A DNA stretch of 64,000 bases from Stenotrophomonas sp. SAM-B (GTDB lineage Bacteria > Pseudomonadota > Gammaproteobacteria > Xanthomonadales > Xanthomonadaceae). A program made the translations under genes and the position numbers. Location of the stretch: NCBI RefSeq assembly GCF_013387485.1, contig NZ_JABBXB010000003.1, forward strand, positions 372,001 through 436,000, given 5' to 3'. The notes beneath the pieces are model-generated. The model saw only the letters and a program-made list of their open reading frames with translations, ran no database searches and was not told where the DNA came from. Below are positions 18,762-27,805 of this stretch, piece by piece; positions within the stretch are counted from its first letter, which is position 1; every line of letters begins with the position of its first letter.

Positions 18762-19791
18762 TTACTTGGCTCCGGCCGGCAACGGGTGCGTCGGCCTCTG
18801 GTTCGGGATCGGCTTCGTCAACAGCCACGGTCGTCTTCGCGACGGCGTTGTTTTCGGTTTCGTTCTGGGGCGCCGCGCGCTCTCCCGGCGCGGTATCGGG
18901 TTCGCCATCGCTGGCGGTCGTATCCGCGTCGTCGTCGGCAAGCGACAACGGCGCATGGGATGGGGTGTCGGAGGCATCCGCATCGGCGGAAGCCTCGTTA
19001 TTGTCCGGTTCTGCCGGTTGCTCCGCCAGTCGCGCCGAGGCCAGCGCCACGCGGGCAGCCAGCCGGGCGGCGACCGGGTCCACCGGATCTGCAGGATCTG
19101 CAGGGTCTACCGGGCCTGCAGGATCTACCGGCTCCGCCGGCGCCGGAGTGGCATCGTCATTGGCCGCGTCGCTGTCCAGCTCGGCATCCGGTGCCGCAGC
19201 GCCGGCCGCCAGGCGACCGGCCAGTTGACCTTCGTTGTCCAGCGGCAGCTGCGGCTCCAGCTCACCCAGGTCGCGCAGCTCGGACAGCGGCGGCAGTTCG
19301 TCCAGGCGCTTGAGCCCGAAATAATCCAGGAAGCCCTTGGTGGTGCCGAACAGCGCCGGCTTGCCGGGCACGTCGCGGTGGCCGATCACGCGGATCCATT
19401 CGCGCTCTTCCAGTGCCTGGATGATGTTGCTGCTGACCGCTACGCCGCGGACCTGCTCGATCTCGCCGCGGGTGATCGGCTGGCGGTAGGCGATCAGCGC
19501 CAGCGTTTCCAGGGTGGCACGGGTGTAGCGGGTCTTGCGTTCGGTCCACAGCCGGGTGATGTAGCCATGCACTTCGCTGGTGACCTGGAAGCGGAAGCCG
19601 GAGGCCACCTCGACCAGTTCCACGCCGCGGTCCTGGCAGCCGTCGCGCAGCAGTTCCAGCGCGCGTTCGATGCTGCCCGGCGGGGCCGGTTCCTCTTCCG
19701 GGAACAGGCCCTGCAGCTGCGCCAGCGTCAACGGCTCGCTGGCCGCCAGCAGGGCGCCTTCGACAATACGGTTGATCAGCGGTTGATCCAT
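18754..19791 (-). CDS. scpB: Segregation and condensation protein ScpB with acidic tail
   Basis: A 345-residue protein. Residues 1-190 are the double winged-helix ScpB core (ALIAYRQPITRGEIEQVRG and GTTKGFLDYFGLKRLDELP). ScpB dimers join ScpA as kleisin partners of SMC in chromosome condensation. From about residue 195 there is an unusual tail of about 150 residues rich in Ala, Asp, Glu and Pro, including short repeats of VDPA/ADPADP; typical ScpB has no such tail or only a short one. It starts 15 bases after the scpA stop and overlaps rluB by eight bases. Confidence 0.92.
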   Translation of the reverse strand: MDQPLINRIVEGALLAASEPLTLAQLQGLFPEEEPAPPGSIERALELLRDGCQDRGVELVEVASGFRFQVTSEVHGYITRLWTERKTRYTRATLETLALIAYRQPITRGEIEQVRGVAVSSNIIQALEEREWIRVIGHRDVPGKPALFGTTKGFLDYFGLKRLDELPPLSELRDLGELEPQLPLDNEGQLAGRLAAGAAAPDAELDSDAANDDATPAPAEPVDPAGPVDPADPADPVDPVAARLAARVALASARLAEQPAEPDNNEASADADASDTPSHAPLSLADDDADTTASDGEPDTAPGERAAPQNETENNAVAKTTVAVDEADPEPEADAPVAGRSQVNE

Positions 19792-19806
19792 GCGTGGGTC
19801 GGGTGC

Positions 19807-20712
19807 TCAGTCGGATTCGTTGGCGGCGTCGTTGTCGTCGAACTCGCTGTTGAACTGCAGCGGTTCGTTGGTGTTGCCGGCGGCCAGGGACTTGACGTAG
19901 ATCGGCGCCAGCGGAGCTTCCTGGACGATGTCCAGCAGCTGTTCCTTGGCCAGTTCGAGCAGGGCCAGGAAGGTGACCAGCACCCCCAGCTTGCCTTCTT
20001 CGGCGGTGAACAGCGTTTCAAACCGGTAGAACCTGCCGTCTTCCAGACGACCCAGCACATCGCCCATCCGCTGGCGCACGCTCAGCGCCTCGCGTTTGAT
20101 CGCGTGGCCGGTGAACAGCTCGGCGCGCTTGAGCACGTCGTGCAGCGCCATCAGCATTTCCTTCAGGTCCACCGGCGGCGGCAGCTTGACGGCCGCGCGG
20201 TCGGGGACGAAGGCATGGACCACGGTGGTGTCGCGGTCCTGGCGGGGCAGGCTGTCGATGTCCTCGGCGGCCTGCTTGAAACGTTCGTACTCCTGCAGCC
20301 GGCGCACCAGCTCGGCACGCGGATCGGCTTCCTCGCCCTCGATGCTGGGCGGCCGCGGCAACAGCATCCGCGATTTCACTTCGGCCAGGATCGCCGCCAT
20401 CACCAGGTACTCGGCCGCCAGTTCGAAGCGCAGCTCCTGCATGACGTTGATGTACTCGACGTACTGGCGGGTGATCTCGGCGACCGGGATGTCCAGGATG
20501 TCGAGGTTCTGCCGGCGGATCAGGTACAGCAGCAGGTCCAGTGGACCCTCGAAGGCATCCAGGATGACTTCCAGCGCGTCCGGCGGGATGTACAGGTCCT
20601 GCGGAATCTGCAGGACCGGCTGTCCATGCACCACGGCCAGCGGCATTTCCTGCTGCTGTGGGGCGGGCACTCGGGTTGGCGGGTTCGCGTCGAGCGCGAG
20701 TTCGGCAGTCAT
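19807..20712 (-). CDS. scpA: Segregation and condensation protein ScpA
   Basis: A 301-residue kleisin from the ATG at 20712 (MTAELALDANPPTRVPAPQQ). The N-terminal SMC-binding helix region reads FEGPLDLLLYLIRRQNLDILDIP; the C-terminal winged helix contains GVLVTFLALLELAKEQLLDIVQE. The upstream in-frame ATG at 20838 adds a non-conserved Pro/Cys leader and is rejected. The first 45 residues are still a non-conserved extension ahead of the kleisin core. It heads the scpA-scpB-rluB operon. Confidence 0.92.
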   Translation of the reverse strand: MTAELALDANPPTRVPAPQQQEMPLAVVHGQPVLQIPQDLYIPPDALEVILDAFEGPLDLLLYLIRRQNLDILDIPVAEITRQYVEYINVMQELRFELAAEYLVMAAILAEVKSRMLLPRPPSIEGEEADPRAELVRRLQEYERFKQAAEDIDSLPRQDRDTTVVHAFVPDRAAVKLPPPVDLKEMLMALHDVLKRAELFTGHAIKREALSVRQRMGDVLGRLEDGRFYRFETLFTAEEGKLGVLVTFLALLELAKEQLLDIVQEAPLAPIYVKSLAAGNTNEPLQFNSEFDDNDAANESD

Positions 20713-21058
20713 CAAATAGACGTCAGTATTGCAACGGACCGGTCGCCGCACCATGCCAGCGTCCGGAACGGTGCCGGGCGGCAGGATGGCAAGCCATGAC
20801 ACGCCTGGGTCGGCGCGATTCCACACTTCAAACAGCAAGGCGCGCCGCGATGGGCAGCGACAGAACTACGGGGAGGTCGTCTACGTGTGCTGGTGTGGGG
20901 CAGTGGGTCGGTCGTCGGCTGGCGGTGGAGCCGGGTGCCGACGGGGCGCTGCGTCCAGCCACGTGCAATGGACATAAGACTACGGGGTTGCCGCGCCAGT
21001 GTCCAGCCAGCCCCGCTAGAATGCCCGGGTTCGATTCAACAAGACCTCGGAGTTGCCC
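20713..21058. other. Divergent intergenic region scpA/yciI
   Basis: 346 bases without a supported gene between divergent scpA and yciI. A TAGAAT hexamer at 21017-21022 could be a -10 element for the yciI-bolA pair, but no -35 lies at a proper distance. Nothing else stands out. Confidence 0.4.
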
Positions 21059-21358
21059 GTGTGGTATGTGATTGAAGGCTATGACGGCACCGATGTGCTG
21101 GCCGCCCGTCTGGCGTCGCGCCCGGCCCATCTGGCCCGGCTGCAGGCCCTGCAGGATGAAGGCCGGCTGCTGCTGGCCGGCCCGTGCCCGGCCATCGACA
21201 GCGAAGACCCTGGCCCGGCCGGCTTCAGCGGCAGCGTGGTCATCGCCGCGTTCGATTCGCTGACCCAGGCCCAGGACTGGGCCGCCGCCGATCCTTATGT
21301 AGAGGCGGGCGTATACGTGCGCGTCCAGGTCCGCCCGTTCCGCAAGGTCCTGCCATGA
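21059..21358 (+). CDS. yciI: YciI-family protein
   Basis: A 99-residue ferredoxin-like alpha+beta protein starting with GTG at 21059 (WYVIEGYDG), which has GGAG at 21049-21052 before it. The YciI signature histidine-containing helix [22 protein letters not shown] and the C-terminal [17 protein letters not shown] are present. The fold is related to muconolactone isomerase; the role in the cell is unknown, possibly a small-molecule enzyme. The stop overlaps the bolA start by four bases, an indication of joint expression. Confidence 0.88.
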   Translation: MWYVIEGYDGTDVLAARLASRPAHLARLQALQDEGRLLLAGPCPAIDSEDPGPAGFSGSVVIAAFDSLTQAQDWAAADPYVEAGVYVRVQVRPFRKVLP

Positions 21359-21624
21359 ACCGGGTCGAGCGCATCCGCGAGGCGCTGCAGCAGGCGCTGG
21401 ATCCCGAGTTGCTGGAGGTCAAGGACGACAGCCACCGCCACGCCGGCCACGAGGGCGCGCGTGACGGCCGGGGGCACTTCAAGGTGCACGTGGTCAGCGC
21501 GGCCTTCGAAGGAAAACTGCCGCTGGCGCGCCATCGGGCCGTCTATGCGGCCCTGGGGACGATGATGGAGACCGATATCCACGCGTTGTCCATCCGTGCC
21601 GAAACACCGGTCAAAAACCGCTGA
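21355..21624 (+). CDS. bolA: BolA-family protein
   Basis: An 89-residue protein starting with the ATG at 21355. It has the class II KH-like BolA fold with the conserved segments [11 protein letters not shown] and [28 protein letters not shown]. The histidines in HRHAGH and KVHVV are those that help BolA bind a [2Fe-2S] cluster with monothiol glutaredoxins. BolA proteins take part in iron-sulfur trafficking and transcription control. It is translationally coupled to yciI and followed by the LacI regulator gene after 163 bases. Confidence 0.93.
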   Translation: MNRVERIREALQQALDPELLEVKDDSHRHAGHEGARDGRGHFKVHVVSAAFEGKLPLARHRAVYAALGTMMETDIHALSIRAETPVKNR

Positions 21625-21730
21625 AACCCTTGTCCCGCCTTGTCCTGGCCAGTCCCGAATGGGGCCGCCATGGACAGCTTTTGGTTACCGCCGTACGACA
21701 TGAGGCTAACGTAGTGTTTACATCCGGGTT

Positions 21731-21744
21731 TGAAAACGCTTACA
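21731..21744. promoter_or_regulatory. LacI-family operator upstream of the regulator gene
   Basis: TGAAAACGCTTACA fits TGNAANCGNTTNCA perfectly, the pseudo-palindrome with central CG bound by LacI/GalR proteins. It lies 43 bases before the regulator's GTG, implying autoregulation. A second perfect match is at 26122-26135. Confidence 0.78.
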
Positions 21745-21787
21745 TTCCGCGCCAAGCCCAGATCTCTAAGCCGTGGAGGGCGGCGAA

Positions 21788-22810
21788 GTGAACAAGGCAG
21801 CGATCACTATCAAAGATGTCGCCCGTGAGGCCCGTGTCTCTGTTGCCACGGTCTCGCGCGCACTCAATGGCCATGAAAATGTTGCCGAGCCCGTGCGCAA
21901 GCTGGTGCTGGAGGTAGCGGCGCGACTGCGCTACACCCCGCACGCAGCGGCCCGGAGCCTGAGCAGCCGACGGACCAACACCATTGGCGTGGTGTTGCCC
22001 GATCTCTATGGCGAATTCTTCTCCGAACTGATGCGCGGCATCGACGGGGTGGCCCGCGAGCGTCGCCAGCATCTGCTCGTCTCCAGTTACCACGGTGACC
22101 AGGAGCAGCAGGGCGCGGCCCTGCGTGCCATGCGCGGTCGTGTCGATGGGTTGCTGGTGCTCTCGCCGTATGCCGAGAGCCCGGGCTTCCTCACCGACAA
22201 CCTGCCGCAGTCGCTGCCCACGGTGCTGATCAACACCTATCTGCCCGAGCAGGATCATCCGGTGCTGAGCATCGATGACCATGCCGGTGCGATGACGATG
22301 ACCCGCCACCTGCTGGATGTCGGGCATCGGCGCATCGCCTTCATTTCCGGTCCGGACCTCAACTACGACGCCCGTGAGCGCCTGCGCGGTTTCCGCGATG
22401 CGCTGGCGGCCTTCGGCGATGCTGCCCAAGGTATCGAGTTGCCCGGTGACTTTGACGAAGCTTCCGGCCATCGCGCCGGACAGGAGTTGCTGGCAGCCGG
22501 CACGCTGCCCGATGCGGTGTTCGCCGCCAACGACATGATGGCGCTGGGGTGTCTGTATGCGTTCGCGCAGGCAGGTGTCCGTGTGCCGACCGATGTCGCC
22601 TTGGCGGGTTTCGATGACATTCCGCTGGCACGTTTCGTTCACCCGTCGTTGACGACGATGCAGGTGAGTATCGCCGACCTCGGCGATAAGGCCGCGACGC
22701 GCCTGTTGCAGTTGATGGATGGCAACAACACAGAAGGGGCCGGCGACAAGCAGACGCTCGTGCCGACCCTGATCGTGCGTGATTCAAGCAAGCCCAGAAG
22801 CGAGCTGTAG
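21788..22810 (+). CDS. LacI-family transcriptional regulator
   Basis: A 340-residue regulator from the GTG at 21788, with GGAGGG at 21775-21780 seven bases upstream; the in-frame GTG at 21773 overlaps that ribosome-binding site and is rejected. The helix-turn-helix is TIKDVAREARVSVATVSRALNG, followed by the hinge AARSLSSRRTNTIGVVLPDL and a periplasmic-binding-protein-like sugar domain. The hinge and helix predict binding to a central-CG operator, matching the sites at 21731 and 26122. It precedes a TonB receptor, a glucanase and a sugar importer and is most likely their local repressor, relieved by a sugar from the glucan. The ligand is unknown. Confidence 0.92.
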   Translation: MNKAAITIKDVAREARVSVATVSRALNGHENVAEPVRKLVLEVAARLRYTPHAAARSLSSRRTNTIGVVLPDLYGEFFSELMRGIDGVARERRQHLLVSSYHGDQEQQGAALRAMRGRVDGLLVLSPYAESPGFLTDNLPQSLPTVLINTYLPEQDHPVLSIDDHAGAMTMTRHLLDVGHRRIAFISGPDLNYDARERLRGFRDALAAFGDAAQGIELPGDFDEASGHRAGQELLAAGTLPDAVFAANDMMALGCLYAFAQAGVRVPTDVALAGFDDIPLARFVHPSLTTMQVSIADLGDKAATRLLQLMDGNNTEGAGDKQTLVPTLIVRDSSKPRSEL

Positions 22811-22831
22811 GTCACGACCGTTGGTCGTGAC
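22811..22831. repeat. Palindrome GTCACGACC-GTT-GGTCGTGAC
   Basis: A perfect 9-bp inverted repeat directly after the regulator stop. The same type (GTACCGACC/GGTCGGTAC) recurs at 40159, 49605, 49651, 49711 and, degenerate, 61757. It is a dispersed intergenic hairpin family, perhaps acting on mRNA stability or termination. Confidence 0.75.
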
Positions 22832-22902
22832 GCATTCAAACCACGCTGTAAAAAAACAATGACAGGGGCCGCAAAGACGGCCACCACCACCCGGAGAGTT
22901 AC

Positions 22903-25900
22903 ATGACGTATTCCAATCACCGCAACCGCGCGCCCGCACGCAGTCTGTTGTCCAGCGCGCTGGTGACCTGCCTGATGCTGGGCGCCGCCCCGACCGTGAT
23001 GGCGCAGTCGGCCACCTCGTCGCTGCGCGGCCAGGTCGCCCAGGCCGAGGCCGGCACCGAAGTCACCGCCACCAACCTGGCCAGTGGCTCCGTGCGCCGC
23101 GCCACCACCCGTGCCGATGGCAGCTACTCGCTGATGGGCCTGGACCCGGGCACCTACAACGTCGTGGCCAATGGCCAGACGCAGAAGGTGACGGTCACCG
23201 TGGCCTCGACCGCGACCCTGAACTTCAGCGGCGCGCCGGCCAACGGCAGCACCGCCAACGCCACCAACCTGGACACGGTCAACGTCATCGCGCCGACCCT
23301 GCTGCAGGAAGTGCGCACCTCCGAAGTGGGCAAGACCGTCAGCCTGCAGCAGATCCAGACCACCCCGCAGGTGTCGCGCAACTTCCTGGAATTCGCCGAC
23401 GCGGTTCCGGGCCTGATCTTCACCCGTGATGCCAAGGGCAACACCTCCCTGCGTGGCGGTGCCACCAACTCCGATGGCACCAACGTCTACATCGACGGCG
23501 TGGGCCAGAAGAGCTATGTCAAGGGCGGCGGCGTCGCCGGCCAGTCCGGCAGCGCCGGCAACCCGTTCCCGCAGCTGGCGATCGGTGAATACAAGGTCAT
23601 CAGCGGCAACTACAAGGCCGAGTACGGCCAGGTGTCCAGCGCGGCCGTGACCGCGGCCACCAAGTCCGGTACCAACGAGTTCAAGGGTGAAACCTTCTAC
23701 CGTTACACCAACGAAGACATGCGCGCCAAGACCCCGGCCGAGCGCCAGGGCGGCAAGGACAAGATGGTCTCGGCCGAGAAGGAATACGGCTTCGCACTGG
23801 GTGGTCCGATCATCCAGGACAAGGCACACTTCTTCGTGACCTATGAAGCCAAGCGCTTCGACCTGCCGGTCACCATCGCGCCGGACGGCGCGGTGACCAG
23901 TGCCGCCGGCCTGCTGCCGGCCGACGGCGCCGCAGGCCTCGGCCCGGCCAGCCAGCCGTTCCAGCAGGATCTGATCTTCGGCAAGATCGACTTCGAGCCG
24001 ACCGACAACGATCGCATCGAGCTGACCTTCCAGGACCGCGATGAAACCCAGTCGCAGTTCAGTGGCCAGACCGCGCCGGAAGCCGGCCGTGAAGTGGTCA
24101 ACACCGACCGTCGTTACGCCCTGCGCTGGAACCACAGCGGCGAGCGTTACTACAACGAACTGATGGTCACCCACGAAGATTCGTTCAACAACCCGACCCC
24201 GCTGACCCTGGCCAACGGCATCACCTACACCGCGCCGGACGGCACCGAAGACCGCACCGTGGTGAAGATCGGTGGCGCATCGGCGCTGGATTCGCAGGTG
24301 AAGGGCCAGAAGGGCTGGTCGATCGAAGACAACCTGACCCTGGACGGCATCGAGTGGCAGGGCGACCACACCATCAAGATGGGTGCCAAGTACAAGCAGA
24401 TCGATCTGTACGCATCCGATGCCGCGCAGATCAACCCGACCTTCACCTACACCCTGGGCGATCCGGACTTCCCGTCGTCCATTCCGTACAAGGCGCAGTT
24501 CGTCAAGCCGGTGACCGGCGTGTCGGGCGTGTCGGGTGAAGTGCGTTCGAAGTCCAAGCAGATCGGCCTGTTCATCCAGGACGATTGGCAGGTCAACGAC
24601 CATCTGCAGCTGAACCTCGGCCTGCGTTGGGACTACGAGAAGACCCCGTCCTACCTGGACTTCGTGACCCCGCAGCAGGTGGTCGACGCGATCTACTCGC
24701 AGGATCCGCGTGCGGCGGCTGGCCAGACCTACGCCGATTCGCTGGCACTGGGTGGCCTGAACATCGGCGATTACATCAGCAACGGCCACAACCGCAAGGC
24801 GTTCAAGGATGCCTGGCAGCCGCGCCTGGGCTTCTCGTATGACCTCAACGCCGACGAGCAGCACGTGTTCCACGGTGGTGCCGGTCGTTCGTATGACCGC
24901 GATCTGTTCGACAACCTGCAGCTGGAAACGACCAAGCTGGCCCTGCCGCAGCCGACCATCTACTTCCGCAACCCAGGCACCGGCACCTGCATCGACGGCC
25001 AGGCCGCCTGCTATGACTGGAACCCGAACCTGCTCAACGGCATCGGTAACCTGCAGAACCTGGTCGGTTCGACCAGCAATGCCGGCCTGGAAGTCGACCT
25101 GCTGAACAACAACCTCAAGGTGCCGTACTCGGATCAGTTCAGCTTCGGCATGAGCAACCAGGTCGGTGACTGGCTGACCGATGCGACCATTTCCCGCACC
25201 CTGAGCTACGACGGCTTCGCCTTCACCCTGGGCAACCGTTACCCGACCGGCCAGTTCTTCGATGACCCGCGCCTGTGCGGCGGCACCGAGCCGGGCCTGG
25301 GCCAGGCCTGGAGCTGCAACGTGCCGGGCTTCGGCAGCCTGATCATCGGCCAGCAGGGCATCAAGACCCGTGCCACCCAGGTCCTGCTGTCGGCGCAGAA
25401 GCCGTTCACCCAGGAAAGCGGCTGGGGCACCTCGGTGGCCTACACCTGGACCACCGCGCGCCACAACCGTGACATCAACGAGAAGTACGCGTTCGACCGC
25501 GGCCTGATCGAAGATTATCCGACCATCCGCTCCAACGGCGCGCCGCGCCACCGCCTGGTGGTTACCGGTTCGTACGCGGGCTTCTGGGGCATCACCTTTG
25601 GTGGCAAGCTCACCCTGGCCACCCCGACCGCCGTCAACGACTGGTACGGCGTCCCGCAGGCCAGTGGCTACAACCTGCCGACCCCGCAGGCCGCGGTGCC
25701 CAACGCCAATGGCAAGTTCCTGCTGGGTGGCAAGATCTTCGGCTACCGTTCGGTCGATCTGCAGGCGACGAAGACGTTCAAGATGCCGGGCGAGACCGAG
25801 CTGTACGCGCGCATCGACATCATCAACGTGTTCAACTTCGACAACTTCTCGACCTACAACTACGTGAAGACCAACGGCAAGCTGCAGGCCAGCTACAACG

Positions 25901-25962
25901 AGACCGGCGACATCATCGGTACTCCGCGTCAGGTCAAGGCCGAAGTCGGCTTCCGCTTCTGA
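22903..25962 (+). CDS. TonB-dependent receptor (Oar-like, with N-terminal CarboxypepD-regulatory domain)
   Basis: A 1019-residue outer-membrane receptor. Residues 1-34 are a signal peptide (ending TVMAQ). A carboxypeptidase-regulatory-like beta-sandwich (about 36-105, SLRGQVAQAEAG to VTVTVAST) precedes the plug (about 125-245, with GGATNSDGTNVYIDGVG) and a large beta-barrel ending in VKAEVGFRF, the terminal aromatic residue used by the BAM machinery. It imports a ligand with TonB energy. Its place between a LacI regulator and a glucanase/ABC importer points to glucan or oligosaccharide uptake. GGAGAGTTAC before the ATG supplies a good ribosome-binding site. Confidence 0.93.
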   Translation: MTYSNHRNRAPARSLLSSALVTCLMLGAAPTVMAQSATSSLRGQVAQAEAGTEVTATNLASGSVRRATTRADGSYSLMGLDPGTYNVVANGQTQKVTVTVASTATLNFSGAPANGSTANATNLDTVNVIAPTLLQEVRTSEVGKTVSLQQIQTTPQVSRNFLEFADAVPGLIFTRDAKGNTSLRGGATNSDGTNVYIDGVGQKSYVKGGGVAGQSGSAGNPFPQLAIGEYKVISGNYKAEYGQVSSAAVTAATKSGTNEFKGETFYRYTNEDMRAKTPAERQGGKDKMVSAEKEYGFALGGPIIQDKAHFFVTYEAKRFDLPVTIAPDGAVTSAAGLLPADGAAGLGPASQPFQQDLIFGKIDFEPTDNDRIELTFQDRDETQSQFSGQTAPEAGREVVNTDRRYALRWNHSGERYYNELMVTHEDSFNNPTPLTLANGITYTAPDGTEDRTVVKIGGASALDSQVKGQKGWSIEDNLTLDGIEWQGDHTIKMGAKYKQIDLYASDAAQINPTFTYTLGDPDFPSSIPYKAQFVKPVTGVSGVSGEVRSKSKQIGLFIQDDWQVNDHLQLNLGLRWDYEKTPSYLDFVTPQQVVDAIYSQDPRAAAGQTYADSLALGGLNIGDYISNGHNRKAFKDAWQPRLGFSYDLNADEQHVFHGGAGRSYDRDLFDNLQLETTKLALPQPTIYFRNPGTGTCIDGQAACYDWNPNLLNGIGNLQNLVGSTSNAGLEVDLLNNNLKVPYSDQFSFGMSNQVGDWLTDATISRTLSYDGFAFTLGNRYPTGQFFDDPRLCGGTEPGLGQAWSCNVPGFGSLIIGQQGIKTRATQVLLSAQKPFTQESGWGTSVAYTWTTARHNRDINEKYAFDRGLIEDYPTIRSNGAPRHRLVVTGSYAGFWGITFGGKLTLATPTAVNDWYGVPQASGYNLPTPQAAVPNANGKFLLGGKIFGYRSVDLQATKTFKMPGETELYARIDIINVFNFDNFSTYNYVKTNGKLQASYNETGDIIGTPRQVKAEVGFRF

Positions 25963-25970
25963 CGCAACAA

Positions 25971-25998
25971 CGGCCCCGTCCTCGGACGGGGCCGGTTT
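25971..25998 (+). terminator. Terminator-like hairpin after the TonB receptor
   Basis: CGGCCCCGTC-CTCG-GACGGGGCCG is a perfect 10-bp stem eight bases after the stop, followed by a short GTTTC. The T-run is weak, so termination may be partial. Confidence 0.7.
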
Positions 25999-26088
25999 CA
26001 TGGCAATGGCTGGCCCTCGGGCCAGTCCATTGTCCAGGCCGGTGCCACGGAGGGTGGCAGCGGCCTGGGCAATGACCCGCCGCTTTCG

Positions 26089-26109
26089 ACCACGCATGCG
26101 TGGTTTTTT
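26089..26109 (+). terminator. Second hairpin with T-run (palindrome of SMAG core)
   Basis: ACCACGCATGCGTGGT followed by six T forms a compact terminator 13 bases before a LacI-type operator. It probably stops read-through from the receptor gene, making the glucanase operon a separate transcription unit. Confidence 0.65.
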
Positions 26110-26121
26110 AAAGCGGCGTTC

Positions 26122-26135
26122 TGTAAACGATTTCA
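26122..26135. promoter_or_regulatory. LacI-family operator upstream of the glucanase operon
   Basis: TGTAAACGATTTCA is a perfect match to TGNAANCGNTTNCA and ends 53 bases before the glucanase ATG. It pairs with the site before the regulator gene at 21731 and defines the likely regulon. Confidence 0.8.
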
Positions 26136-26188
26136 GGTCATTGGACGTTATGCTTCCCAGTCACGAACACCGCACAAGGAGTTGGCCC

Positions 26189-27802
26189 ATGCAGGCACGC
26201 CACCTGTTGACCGCTGCGACGATCAGTCTCGCCGCCGCTGCCTGTCAGCCGCAGGCCCAGCAGGAGCCGGCCAAGCCGAAGCCGCCCGTGATCCTGGTCG
26301 AGGCGGATGTGCCGCCGCGGCCGATGAAGCCGGAGCTGCCGCCGCTGTTCGACGATATCGAACGCCGCACCTTCCAGTTCTTCTGGGATACCACCAACGA
26401 GGTCAACGGGCTCAGCCCGGACCGTTACCCGTCGCGTCCGTTCGCCAGCATCGCCTCGGTGGGCTACGCGCTGACCGCCTATCCGATCGGCATCGAGAAC
26501 GGCTGGGTCAGCCGCAACCAGGCGATCGACCGCACCCTGCTGACGCTGAAGTTCTTCCGCGACCTGCCGATGGGCCCGCAGCGCACCGGCAAGGGCGGCT
26601 ACAAAGGCTTCTACTACCACTTCCTGGACATGCAGGAAGGCCGCCGCTACGACAGCTGGGTGGAACTCTCCAGCGTGGATACCGCGCTGCTGATGATGGG
26701 CGTGCTGTTCGCGCAGTCCTATTACGACGGTGACGACGCGCGCGAAAAAGAGATCCGCGAGATCGCCGACACGCTGTACAAGCGCGTGGACTGGCCCTGG
26801 CTGCAGCAGCGTGCGCCGCTGATCTCGATGGGCTGGTTCCCCGAGAGCGGCTTCATCGATCACGACTGGATGGGCTACAACGAGGCGATGATGGTCTACA
26901 TCCTCGCGCTCGGCTCGCCGACCCATCCGGTCAGCCCGGACGCCTGGACGGTCTGGACGCGTACCTACGACAACGACTGGGGCGTCTACCAGGGCCAGGA
27001 ATATCTGTCCTTCGGTCCGCTGTTCGGCCACCAGTACACGCATGTGTGGGTCGACTTCCGCGACATCCAGGATGCCTACATGCGCGAGCGGGGCAGCACC
27101 TACTTCCTCAACAGCCGCTCGGCCGCCCTGGCGCAGCGCGAATACGCGATCGCCAACCCGATGAACTGGAAGGATTACGGCCAGAACGTGTGGGGGCTGA
27201 CCGCCAGCGATGGCCCGCAGAACACCACCCAGGAATACCGCGGCGAGCAGCGCCAGTTCCGCCATTACTCTTCGCGCGGCGCCGGCCTGCGCGAGAACTT
27301 CGATGACGGCACCATCGCGCCGACCGCCGCGATCTCCTCGATCGTGTTCGCCCCGGAAGAGGTGATCCCGGCCGCGGTGGAGATGCACAAGCGCTACGGC
27401 GACTACATCTATTCCAGTTACGGCTTCCTGGATTCGTTCAATCCCAGCTTCAACTACGACATCCCGATCAAGACCGGTCGTCTGGTCCCGGATCGCGGCT
27501 GGGTGGCCAGCGATTACATCGGCATCGACCAGGGCCCGATCCTGACCATGATCGCCAACTACCGGAATGATTTCGTCTGGGATGTGATGAAGAAGAATCC
27601 GCACATCCGCAAGGGCCTGGAACGCGCCGGCTTCACCGGTGGCTGGCTGACGCCGGAAGGCGAGGATCAGCCGATGGAACTGCAGAAAGATGAAAAGGCG
27701 GCTTCGGCGCGCTCGGTCGGCATCGCCGAATCGCGCGCGGCAGCAGCCCAGGAACAGAAGAACAATTCCAATTCGAACCGCAACCAGCAGCAGGGGAAGT
27801 AA
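26189..27802 (+). CDS. Glycoamylase-domain (PF10091, GH144-like) glucanase lipoprotein
   Basis: A 537-residue protein from the ATG at 26189, with AAGGAG at 26176-26181. The N-terminus is a lipoprotein-like signal, ATISLAAAACQPQA, so it is probably anchored to a membrane. The rest is an (alpha/alpha)6 barrel of the glycoamylase family: FFWDTTNEVNGLSPDRYP, FGPLFGHQYTHVWVDFRD, WGLTASDGP, FAPEEVIPAAV and YIGIDQGPILTMIANYR. Characterised GH144 members of this fold are endo-beta-1,2-glucanases; membership of GH144 itself is my inference. A Gln/Asn-rich tail (NNSNSNRNQQQGK) ends the protein. It opens an operon with a sugar importer, only three bases before the next gene. Confidence 0.82.
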   Translation: MQARHLLTAATISLAAAACQPQAQQEPAKPKPPVILVEADVPPRPMKPELPPLFDDIERRTFQFFWDTTNEVNGLSPDRYPSRPFASIASVGYALTAYPIGIENGWVSRNQAIDRTLLTLKFFRDLPMGPQRTGKGGYKGFYYHFLDMQEGRRYDSWVELSSVDTALLMMGVLFAQSYYDGDDAREKEIREIADTLYKRVDWPWLQQRAPLISMGWFPESGFIDHDWMGYNEAMMVYILALGSPTHPVSPDAWTVWTRTYDNDWGVYQGQEYLSFGPLFGHQYTHVWVDFRDIQDAYMRERGSTYFLNSRSAALAQREYAIANPMNWKDYGQNVWGLTASDGPQNTTQEYRGEQRQFRHYSSRGAGLRENFDDGTIAPTAAISSIVFAPEEVIPAAVEMHKRYGDYIYSSYGFLDSFNPSFNYDIPIKTGRLVPDRGWVASDYIGIDQGPILTMIANYRNDFVWDVMKKNPHIRKGLERAGFTGGWLTPEGEDQPMELQKDEKAASARSVGIAESRAAAAQEQKNNSNSNRNQQQGK

Positions 27803-27805
27803 GCA

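Noticed and set aside
16860..19313. A plus-strand frame opposite rluB and scpB
   Set aside because: Ala/Thr/Arg repeats are the reverse reading of the Gly/Pro tail of RluB.
20988..21022. TTGCCG and TAGAAT as a sigma70 promoter for yciI
   Set aside because: The spacer is 23 bases, too long for sigma70.
22639..26097. An open frame of about 1150 codons on the minus strand opposite the regulator and the TonB receptor
   Set aside because: It mirrors the third-position GC bias of the real genes; the product has no recognisable domain and the plus strand encodes clear families.
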